A DNA stretch of 12,696 nucleotides from Steroidobacteraceae bacterium (GTDB taxonomy: Bacteria; Pseudomonadota; Gammaproteobacteria; Steroidobacterales; Steroidobacteraceae). The position numbers were made by a program, and so were the translations under genes. The notes beneath the pieces are model-generated. The model saw only the letters and a list, made by a program, of their open reading frames with translations. It did not search any database and was not told the origin of the DNA. Each line of letters begins with the position of its first letter. Within the stretch, counting starts at the first letter, position 1. The stretch is taken from NCBI GenBank assembly GCA_013044085.1, contig JABEVI010000146.1, positions 1-12,696 on the forward strand, written 5' to 3'. Shown one piece after another: positions 7,161-12,696 of this stretch.

Positions 7161-8474
7161 GCCAGTGATTTCCCGTCCACTCTCGAGGACTGGCTCGAAT
7201 ACCAGTCGCGCGTGCATCCGCGGCCGATCGAACTCGGCCTGTCGCGGCTCGGTACGGTGCTCGAGCGCCTCGAATTGCGCAGACCGGCGCTGCCGATCGT
7301 CACGGTCGCCGGCACGAACGGCAAGGGCTCGGTCGTCGCGATGAGCTCGGCGATTCTCGCCGCCGCGGGCTACCGGGTCGGTGTGTTCAGTTCGCCGCAT
7401 TTGCGCGATTACCGAGAGCGGATCCGCATTGGCGACCGGCTGGTCGAGACGCGGGAGCTGATACAGGCGTTCGCGCGCATCGAGGCGGCACGTGGCGAGA
7501 TCGGCCTGACATTCTTCGAGTACAACACGCTCGCCGCCCTGGTTATTTTCGAAGCCGCGCGTCTCGACGCCTGGGTGCTCGAAATCGGCATGGGTGGCCG
7601 TCTCGATGCGGTCAATGTCGTCGATCCGGACGTCGCGGTGGTCGTCAGCATCGGCCTCGACCACCAGGAGTATCTCGGCGAGACGCTCGAGGCGATCGGC
7701 CGCGAGAAGGCCGGCATCTTCCGAAAGGGCCGCGCCGCGGTCCTCGGTGGACGCGCACTGCCCGCCGTCGTGCTGGATACGGCCATTGCGGTCGGCGCGC
7801 GGCCGTTGCGTATCGGCGTGCAATTCGACCGTGTCCTCGACGCTGAGCGCTGGCATTACCGTGGACCGCGCTGGGACCTTCCGGGGCTGCCGGCGCCGAA
7901 TCTACGCGGCGCGGCGCAGTACGACAACGCGGCCACGGCGATTGCCGCGCTCGAGCAGATCGCCCCGCCGCTCGTGATCAGCGCCGAGGCGATCGCGCAA
8001 GGTCTGCGCTCCGTCCAGCTCGCCGGCCGTTTCCAGGTGGTCGAGCCGCTCGCCGCGGATCGCCCCACGTGGATCCTGGACGTCGCCCACAATCCGGATG
8101 CGGCCCGGGTGCTCGCCGGACATCTGCGTGCGCTGCCGGTGAAGGGGCGCACGATCGCCGTGTGCGGAGTGCTCGCCGACAAGGACGCGGTGGCGGTGGT
8201 CGCGGCGCTTGCGGACGTGGTCGATGCCTGGTGGTTCGTCTCGACCGAGGGGGAGCGCGGCCAGAGCGGTGAGGCGCTCGCGGCGCGTGCCGGCCGTGGC
8301 CTGAAGGCACCCGTCGCGGTCGCCGAAACGCTGGCCGAGGCCTGCGCGGCGGCGCTCGCGACCGCCGCCGGCGGTGATCGGATCGTGGTGTTTGGGTCTT
8401 TCCACATCGTCGGTCCGGGCCTCGACTGGCTCGAGGCGCGCGGCTTGCTGCCGCTCGTCGATCAAAGGCGTTGA
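7158..8474 (+). CDS. folC: Bifunctional dihydrofolate synthase / folylpolyglutamate synthase
   Basis: Adds L-glutamate to dihydropteroate to make dihydrofolate, and extends the glutamate tail of reduced folates, using ATP. The 438 residues compare with 422 in E. coli. Visible motifs are the P-loop VAGTNGKGS (50-58), FSSPHLRDYRERIR (77-90), LEIGMGGRLDAVN (141-153), GLDHQEYLG (166-174), REKAGIFRKG (182-191; K184 is the probable carbamylated lysine of Mur-ligase-type enzymes), GRFQVV (290-295) and LDVAHNPDA (307-315). The C-terminal domain ends with GSFHIVG (413-419). The start is TTG, supported by GGAGG at 7145-7149. FolC lies 39 nt after accD and 15 nt before the SPOR gene, the accD-folC-dedD order of many gammaproteobacteria. 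MurC-F have a related fold but lack these folate-type blocks. Confidence 0.97.
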   Translation: MASDFPSTLEDWLEYQSRVHPRPIELGLSRLGTVLERLELRRPALPIVTVAGTNGKGSVVAMSSAILAAAGYRVGVFSSPHLRDYRERIRIGDRLVETRELIQAFARIEAARGEIGLTFFEYNTLAALVIFEAARLDAWVLEIGMGGRLDAVNVVDPDVAVVVSIGLDHQEYLGETLEAIGREKAGIFRKGRAAVLGGRALPAVVLDTAIAVGARPLRIGVQFDRVLDAERWHYRGPRWDLPGLPAPNLRGAAQYDNAATAIAALEQIAPPLVISAEAIAQGLRSVQLAGRFQVVEPLAADRPTWILDVAHNPDAARVLAGHLRALPVKGRTIAVCGVLADKDAVAVVAALADVVDAWWFVSTEGERGQSGEALAARAGRGLKAPVAVAETLAEACAAALATAAGGDRIVVFGSFHIVGPGLDWLEARGLLPLVDQRR

Positions 8475-8489
8475 GAGGCATTCGTCGGC

Positions 8490-9095
8490 ATGGAACGTCG
8501 TGTGAAGGAACGTCTGGTCGGCGCCGCGATTCTGGTCGCGATCGTCGTGCTGGTCGTTCCCGAGCTGCTCTCCGGTGCGAATCGCCTCACGCCGGGCGGC
8601 ACCGTGGGCGGTGGCTCGATGCGTACCGTGACCGTCAATTTGGCCTCGCACGAACCCGCGTCGCGGCCTTCGTCGGCCCCACTCGTGCGGCAACAGCCGC
8701 CCGTCCGAGCGGCCAGTGCGCCATCGGTAATTGCGTCTGCCGCGCCAACGCCTATGCCCACGCCCACGTCCACGCCCATACCGGCGCCCACCCGCCCGCC
8801 GCAGCGCGTCCCCCAGCGGCTTGAAAAGCCGCATTCCTCCCCGATATCCATCCCGAGCCACGCACGCTGGACGATACAACTCGGCAGCTTCGAGGATCGC
8901 GCGAACGCTCTGCGACTGGCGCGCCTGTGGAAGGCTCGCGGTTACGCGGCCTATATCTCCTCGGTCGGTCACGGGGCGCACAGCATGCATCGTGTGCGGG
9001 TCGGCTCCTTTCCCGATCGGGCGGCGGCGCTGTCGACGGCGAGGAAATTCGAGGCGCACGGTCAGCGTGCGAGCCTCGTACCGCCCGGCCATTGA
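8490..9095 (+). CDS. dedD: DedD-like SPOR-domain envelope protein
   Basis: A 201-residue bitopic membrane protein. A short charged start (MERRVKER) leads into one hydrophobic segment (about 9-28, GAAILVAIVVLVVPELL). A low-complexity Pro/Thr/Ala/Ser linker (about 58-115) would cross the periplasm. A C-terminal SPOR domain (about 126-199) shows the two-part repeat WTIQLGSFEDRANA and HRVRVGSFPDRAAAL. SPOR domains bind denuded peptidoglycan at the septum; E. coli DedD is a nonessential division protein of similar size encoded between folC and cvpA, as here. The ATG lies 15 nt after folC, with GAGAGG at 8473-8478 a little far upstream. The symbol rests on architecture and position rather than close sequence identity. 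Confidence 0.87.
   Translation: MERRVKERLVGAAILVAIVVLVVPELLSGANRLTPGGTVGGGSMRTVTVNLASHEPASRPSSAPLVRQQPPVRAASAPSVIASAAPTPMPTPTSTPIPAPTRPPQRVPQRLEKPHSSPISIPSHARWTIQLGSFEDRANALRLARLWKARGYAAYISSVGHGAHSMHRVRVGSFPDRAAALSTARKFEAHGQRASLVPPGH
8745..8801 (+). repeat. Degenerate CCCACG-type tandem repeat in the dedD linker
   Basis: A run of near-hexamer units (CCAACG, CCTATG, CCCACG, CCCACG, TCCACG, CCCATA and so on) encodes residues 86-104, an alternating Pro-Thr stretch (PTPMPTPTSTPIPAPT). It gives an extended periplasmic linker and is a likely site of length variation through slippage. The units remain in frame. Confidence 0.6.
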
Positions 9096-9212
9096 GGAAT
9101 TGGCGCCAGCACGCGTTGTTCCACACCTGACGGGCGGGGCTCGGGTAAACTACGTGCGCCCGCTCGTGCGGGGCGCGCGGCTCGGCGTTTCGACTCGCAA
9201 GGGGATCGCGGC
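9096..9212 (+). other. Intergenic gap before cvpA with a GC-rich hairpin
   Basis: The longest gap in the window, 117 nt. At 9156-9176 GCGCCCGC pairs with GCGGGGCGC around a TCGT loop, with one bulged G. No T-run follows, so it is a poor intrinsic terminator. A weak -10-like TAAACT at 9146-9151 has no fitting -35. I see no palindrome like the E. coli PurR box that controls cvpA-purF in enterobacteria. Confidence 0.35.
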
Positions 9213-9215
9213 GTG
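9199..9215 (+). promoter_or_regulatory. Ribosome binding site fixing the GTG start of cvpA
   Basis: AAGGGG at 9199-9204 is followed by 8 nt and GTG at 9213-9215. An ATG at 9217 is out of frame with cvpA, so the GTG is the start. Confidence 0.65.
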
Positions 9216-9728
9216 AATGGTGCCGATATCGTTATTTGCCTGGTGTTGCTGGTCTCGATCGTGGCGGGCCTGGTGCGTGGCTTCGTGCGCGAGGCGGTTT
9301 CACTGGTGTTCCTGGTCGGCGGAGTGATTGCGGCCTGGGTTTTCGGCCCGAGAATCGAACCTCATTTGGGCGGCTACCTCGCGGCACCCTCGGTGCGGCC
9401 GTGGGTCGCCCGCCTGATCATCCTCGTCCTCGTCCTGCTTATCGGCAGTTTCGTCGGCGCTCTGACCGCCTACCTGATGCGCAGTGCCGGCCTGGGCTTT
9501 GTCGATCGGGTGCTCGGCGTGCTGTTCGGTGCGTTGCGTGGCGCGATTTTGGTCGGATTGCTGGTGATCGGCGGTGACTTGGTGCACTTGAACCATGAGG
9601 CTTGGTGGAACCGCTCGAAGCTGATCCCCTACGGCCAGATGATCGGCGGCTGGGTTCGCGTCATGGTCGGTGATGGCGGCGCGCATTGGGCGAAAGGCGA
9701 GCGGGTGTTCAAAGTCGGCGGCGGCTGA
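9213..9728 (+). CDS. cvpA: CvpA family inner-membrane protein
   Basis: A 171-residue polytopic membrane protein of the CvpA (colicin V production) family; E. coli CvpA is about 160 residues. Four hydrophobic segments lie near 5-21, 28-45, 66-88 and 104-122. The typical motifs GLVRGFVREAVSLV (19-32) and LGFVDRVLGVLFGALRG (94-110) are clear. A soluble tail (about 127-171) follows. The molecular function is not firmly known; in enterobacteria it is needed for colicin V production and has been linked to envelope stress such as bile resistance. The GTG start has AAGGGG upstream. purF follows after 15 nt, as in most relatives, so the two are almost certainly cotranscribed. Confidence 0.93.
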   Translation: MNGADIVICLVLLVSIVAGLVRGFVREAVSLVFLVGGVIAAWVFGPRIEPHLGGYLAAPSVRPWVARLIILVLVLLIGSFVGALTAYLMRSAGLGFVDRVLGVLFGALRGAILVGLLVIGGDLVHLNHEAWWNRSKLIPYGQMIGGWVRVMVGDGGAHWAKGERVFKVGGG

Positions 9729-9743
9729 GCCGGAGGTCTTTCA

Positions 9744-11255
9744 ATGTGCGGAATCGTTGGAATAGTCGGGGTCGAAGCGGTCAACCAGCGGATCTATGAC
9801 GCGTTGACGGTCCTGCAGCATCGCGGTCAGGACGCCGCCGGCATCATGACGTGCGAGAACGGCGCGCTGTACATGCGCAAGGACTCGGGCCTCGTGCGCG
9901 ACGTCTTTCAGCAAAAGCACATGCTCAAGCTGCAGGGCAACGTCGGCATAGGACACGTGCGGTATCCGACCGCGGGCTGTGACAACGCCCTGGAGGCGCA
10001 GCCCTTCTACGTCAACTCCCCGTACGGGATCTGCCTCGGCCACAACGGGAACTTGACGAACGCGCGGGAGTTGGCCGAGGTGCTGGTGCGCGAGGACCGC
10101 CGCCACCTGAACACGCGCTCCGACTCCGAGGTTCTGCTGAACGTGCTCGCCTCGGAGATGCAGCGCGTCGGCACGCCGCGAGTCACGCCGGCCGACATCT
10201 TCGCGGCGGTGAACGCGGTATATCGCCGTTGCCGCGGCGGCTATGCGGTCGTCGCGATGGTGATCGGCCACGGCATCCTCGGATTTCGCGATCCCAACGG
10301 CATACGTCCGCTGGTGATCGGTTCGCGTGAGACCCCGAAGGGGGTCGAGTGGATGCTGGCCTCCGAGAGCGTCGCCCTCGACATGCTCGGTTTCAAGCTC
10401 GTGCGCGACGTCGCGCCGGGCGAGGCGGTGTTCATCGACGAGCGCGGCCGCTTCTACGCGCATGCCTGCGTCGCGGCGGTACGGCATACGCCGTGCATCT
10501 TCGAGTTCGTCTATTTTGCGCGGCCCGACTCGATCATCGACAACATCTCCGTGTACAAGGCGCGGCTGCGGATGGGCGAGCACCTTGCGGAGAAGATCAA
10601 GCGTGAACGGCCGGATCACGACATCGACGTCGTGATCCCGATTCCGGACACCAGCCGAACGAGCGCGGTTCAGGTCGCGCAGCGCCTCGGAGTGAAGTAC
10701 CGCGAGGGTTTCATCAAGAACCGCTACATCGGCCGCACGTTCATCATGCCGGGTCAGGCGGAGCGCAAGAAATCCGTGCGCAGCAAATTGAATGCGATCG
10801 ATCTGGAGTTTCGCGGCAAGAACGTGCTGCTCGTCGACGACTCGATCGTGCGCGGCACGACTTCGGCACAGATCATCGAAATCGCGCGCGAGGCGGGCGC
10901 ACGCAAGGTTTACTTCGCCTCGGCCGCGCCTCCGGTCCGCTATCCGAACGTCTATGGCATCGACATGCCGAATGCCGATGAACTCGTCGCCGCGGGTCAC
11001 ACCGACGAGGAGGTTCGCCAGATCATCGGCGCAGACTGGCTGATCTACCAGGATCTCCCGGAGCTCGAGCACGCCGTGCGCCACGACAATGCGAACATCC
11101 AGCAGTTCGACACCTCCTGTTTCTCCGGCGAATACGTGACCGGCGACATCACGCCGGAGTACCTCGCGCGCCTGCAGGGCGAACGATCCGACAGCGTCAA
11201 GCAGCAGCGGCGCGACGCCGCCGGGCGCGCGGTCAAGCCGGTTCGCGCCGTCTAG
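9744..11255 (+). CDS. purF: Amidophosphoribosyltransferase
   Basis: Makes 5-phosphoribosylamine from PRPP and glutamine, the first committed step of purine synthesis. The 503 residues are nearly the length of E. coli PurF (505). The chain begins M-CGIVGIVG, so removal of Met exposes the N-terminal Cys nucleophile with no propeptide, as in the E. coli type rather than the Bacillus iron-sulfur type. Glutaminase residues lie in GHVRYPTAG (70-78) and GHNGNLTN (99-106). The phosphoribosyltransferase domain shows IPIPDTSRTSA (298-308) and the PRPP loop VLLVDDSIVRGTTSAQ (361-376). Near the C-terminus DTSCFSGEYVTGD (456-468) is typical. The ATG has a strong GGAGG (9732-9736) 7 nt upstream. The kinase gene starts 12 nt after the TAG. 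Confidence 0.98.
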   Translation: MCGIVGIVGVEAVNQRIYDALTVLQHRGQDAAGIMTCENGALYMRKDSGLVRDVFQQKHMLKLQGNVGIGHVRYPTAGCDNALEAQPFYVNSPYGICLGHNGNLTNARELAEVLVREDRRHLNTRSDSEVLLNVLASEMQRVGTPRVTPADIFAAVNAVYRRCRGGYAVVAMVIGHGILGFRDPNGIRPLVIGSRETPKGVEWMLASESVALDMLGFKLVRDVAPGEAVFIDERGRFYAHACVAAVRHTPCIFEFVYFARPDSIIDNISVYKARLRMGEHLAEKIKRERPDHDIDVVIPIPDTSRTSAVQVAQRLGVKYREGFIKNRYIGRTFIMPGQAERKKSVRSKLNAIDLEFRGKNVLLVDDSIVRGTTSAQIIEIAREAGARKVYFASAAPPVRYPNVYGIDMPNADELVAAGHTDEEVRQIIGADWLIYQDLPELEHAVRHDNANIQQFDTSCFSGEYVTGDITPEYLARLQGERSDSVKQQRRDAAGRAVKPVRAV

Positions 11256-11267
11256 GCCGCCCCGCCG

Positions 11268-12497
11268 ATGTCCCTGCGGCTTCTCGTCGTGGCCGCGCGA
11301 GCCGAGCAGAGGCTGCTCGTGCGCAAGCATGTCGAGATCGAGTGGCCCGATGCGGTCATCCACGAGCATGCGTTCGGCGAGGATGCGCCCATCGAACCGG
11401 AGTTCGAGGCCGGCGGTTTCGATGCGGCCGTGATCGTCGCCGCCGAGTCCTGCGAGGAGCTTGCGAGGCTCGCGTGCGAATTGCGCGCACGGCCGGCATT
11501 CGCGCCGCTCGTCTTCGTCGCGCTCGCGCGCTCGGCGCAGGGGCTGCCCGCCGAAGGAGCCGGCTTGCGGGTCCTGCAAGGGGAGAGAGTCGACCACGCG
11601 GCCTTGATCGGCGCGCTCGGCGCGGCAGCGCGCGAACGGCGCCAGGGGCTCGCCGTGCGACGCGCTCAGTCGAGCTACGAAGAGCGTTGTCGCTTCGGAT
11701 CCGTGATGATTCGCGGCCACCGTTTCATCAAACAGGTCGGCAGCGGCGGCATGTGTGCGGTCTATCTTGCCGAGAGCGAGCGCGCCGGCCGCGTCGTCGT
11801 CCTCAAGGTCTTCAGCCAGGTCCCGGACGTCTCCGACAAGGTCGCCGGCTTCGACCGTTTCATCCAGGAGTACGAGATCGTCGCCGGGCTCGCGCACGAG
11901 CATATCGTGCGCATCTTCGACCTCGGTGTGGCCGACGATCATGCCTACATCGCGATGGAGCATTTTCCGGCGGGCGACCTGCGCGAGCGGCTGAAGACAC
12001 CGTTGACGGCGGCCGCCGCGGTCGGCTATCTCGATCAGGTGGCGAGTGCGCTCGAGGCGATCCATTCGGTCGGCGTACTGCACCGGGACTTGAAGCCGGC
12101 CAACATCATGCTGCGTGCCGACGGCAGCCTCTGCCTGATCGATTTCGGACTTGCCAAGGCGAACGCGTTCGCCACGGATTTGACCGGCGCGCGCGAGATC
12201 TTCGGCACGCCCTACTACATGAGTCCGGAGCAGGGCCACGCCGAGCCGATCGATGCACGCAGCGATCTGTACAGCCTGGGCGTGATCTTCTACGAGATGC
12301 TGACCGGACAGAAGCCATTCCGCGGCGGTTCGGCGATGGAGGTGATCTACAAGCACAAGCGCGCACCGCTGCCGCGGCTCGCGCCGGAACTCGGGCGCTA
12401 CGAGCCCATGCTCTCGCGGCTGCTCGCCAAGACGCCTGCCGAACGCTACCAGTCGGCGCGCGAACTGCGCGCCGCGCTCGCCGTGCTGCGGCCGTGA
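11268..12497 (+). CDS. Soluble Ser/Thr protein kinase with degenerate receiver-like N-terminus
   Basis: A 409-residue Hanks-type kinase with no membrane segment or extracellular repeats, so probably cytoplasmic. The catalytic domain (about 149-408) has the Gly loop VGSGGMCAVYLA (157-168), ATP-binding Lys K180 (VVLKVF), probable helix-C Glu E201 (FIQEYE), the catalytic loop HRDLKPANIM (272-281), DFGLAK (292-297) and GTPYYMSPEQ (313-322), then SDLYSLGVIFYEMLTG (332-347). All key catalytic residues are present, and K276 in HRDLKPAN indicates Ser/Thr type. Residues 1-123 look like a receiver domain in pattern (LRLLVVA, FDAAVIVA, APLVFVALA, then a final helix). The acidic pair after strand 1 is A-A-R, the phospho-acceptor site reads A-A-E (58-60), and the strand-5 Lys is Q. 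That receiver assignment is inference. The ATG is 12 nt after purF without a strong ribosome site. The TGA overlaps the miaE start as GTGA. The substrate is unknown. Confidence 0.9.
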   Translation: MSLRLLVVAARAEQRLLVRKHVEIEWPDAVIHEHAFGEDAPIEPEFEAGGFDAAVIVAAESCEELARLACELRARPAFAPLVFVALARSAQGLPAEGAGLRVLQGERVDHAALIGALGAAARERRQGLAVRRAQSSYEERCRFGSVMIRGHRFIKQVGSGGMCAVYLAESERAGRVVVLKVFSQVPDVSDKVAGFDRFIQEYEIVAGLAHEHIVRIFDLGVADDHAYIAMEHFPAGDLRERLKTPLTAAAAVGYLDQVASALEAIHSVGVLHRDLKPANIMLRADGSLCLIDFGLAKANAFATDLTGAREIFGTPYYMSPEQGHAEPIDARSDLYSLGVIFYEMLTGQKPFRGGSAMEVIYKHKRAPLPRLAPELGRYEPMLSRLLAKTPAERYQSARELRAALAVLRP

Positions 12498-12696
12498 ACG
12501 CCGCCCACGAGCAAGCGTTGTTGCGCGTGGCGACACCGACGGCGTGGATCGAGGCGGCGGTTGGCGCCCGCGAGATCCTCGTGATCGACCATGCCAATTG
12601 CGAGAAGAAGGCCGCGTCGACGGCGTTGTCGCTGATGTTCGCGTACGCGGAGGATCTCGGCCTCGCAGCGCGATTGTCGCGGCTCGCGCGCGAGGA
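12494..12696 (+). CDS. miaE: MiaE-type tRNA-(ms2io6A37) hydroxylase (N-terminal part, runs off the window)
   Basis: The first 67 residues of a protein cut by the window end. MiaE is a ferritin-like di-iron monooxygenase that hydroxylates the isopentenyl group of 2-methylthio-isopentenyladenosine at tRNA position 37. The segment TAWIEAAVGAREILVIDHANCEKKAASTALSL, given here only in parts (AWIEAA 17-22, LVIDHANCEKKAAST 29-43), followed by SRLARE near the end, matches my memory of the MiaE N-terminus, notably the IDHANCEKKAA block. Most metal ligands lie beyond the window, so activity cannot be judged. The start is GTG at 12494, overlapping the kinase TGA by 4 nt with no separate ribosome site, which suggests translational coupling. 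MiaE occurs in only some bacteria and acts after MiaA and MiaB, neither of which is here. Confidence 0.85.
   Translation, partial: MNAAHEQALLRVATPTAWIEAAVGAREILVIDHANCEKKAASTALSLMFAYAEDLGLAARLSRLARE

Noticed and set aside
6243..7856. A 537-codon minus-strand frame opposite accD and folC
   Set aside because: It spans two well-supported genes and the gap between them, with no domain signature; treated as a compositional shadow.
9156..9176. Hairpin before cvpA as a rho-independent terminator
   Set aside because: No run of T residues follows the stem, and the downstream gene belongs to the conserved cluster.
9741..12536. A 931-codon open frame on the minus strand across purF and the kinase
   Set aside because: It mirrors two certain genes and its translation is rich in Arg, Ala, Asp and His with no recognisable domain. 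High GC at third codon positions removes stops from this antisense frame.
1..12696. Mobile element, prophage, CRISPR, toxin-antitoxin or defence system
   Set aside because: All coding space is filled with conserved housekeeping genes on one strand. I saw no transposase, integrase, regular spaced repeats or terminal inverted repeats, and composition looks uniform apart from the fimV leader.

Overview
This window reads as a block of conserved housekeeping genes from a high-GC proteobacterium, most likely a gammaproteobacterium. The order usg-fimV-truA-accD-folC-dedD-cvpA-purF is a chromosomal cluster known from that class. A prmB-aroC pair also points to gamma/betaproteobacteria, as does the start of a miaE gene. 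All supported genes lie on the + strand. I see no mobile elements, tRNA or rRNA genes, CRISPR arrays or integration scars. The order within the class cannot be fixed by eye.

Layout. The 3' end of prmB (1-165) is followed by aroC (179-1276), which overlaps a Usg-type aspartate-semialdehyde-dehydrogenase homologue (1273-2301) by 4 nt. A 104-nt AT-richer gap holds candidate promoters and an inverted repeat. Then come fimV (2406-5432), truA (1 nt later), accD (8 nt later), folC (39 nt later; TTG start) and a DedD-like SPOR protein (15 nt later). A second gap of 117 nt precedes cvpA, purF (15 nt later), a soluble Ser/Thr protein kinase (12 nt later) and the beginning of miaE (4-nt overlap with the kinase). 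These are the only two gaps above 100 nt, and no stretch of 300 bases lacks a gene. I saw no convincing intrinsic terminator.

How the genes fit together. AroC makes chorismate, AccD is a subunit of acetyl-CoA carboxyltransferase, FolC makes folylpolyglutamate and PurF commits PRPP to purines. PrmB, TruA and MiaE modify the translation machinery. FimV and the SPOR protein work at the cell envelope and poles. The cluster is probably conserved for transcriptional reasons rather than as one pathway.

I did not find a clearly new system. The points most worth a second look are: (1) the kinase between purF and miaE, whose N-terminal part looks like a response-receiver fold without its acidic pocket and whose stop overlaps the miaE start; (2) the Usg protein, which keeps the Arg and His of aspartate-semialdehyde dehydrogenase but has lost the nucleophilic Cys; (3) truA abutting accD with none of the trp or dedA genes often found there; (4) the fimV leader with three AGTTC half-sites. 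Long antisense reading frames are common here and are explained by GC-biased codon usage.
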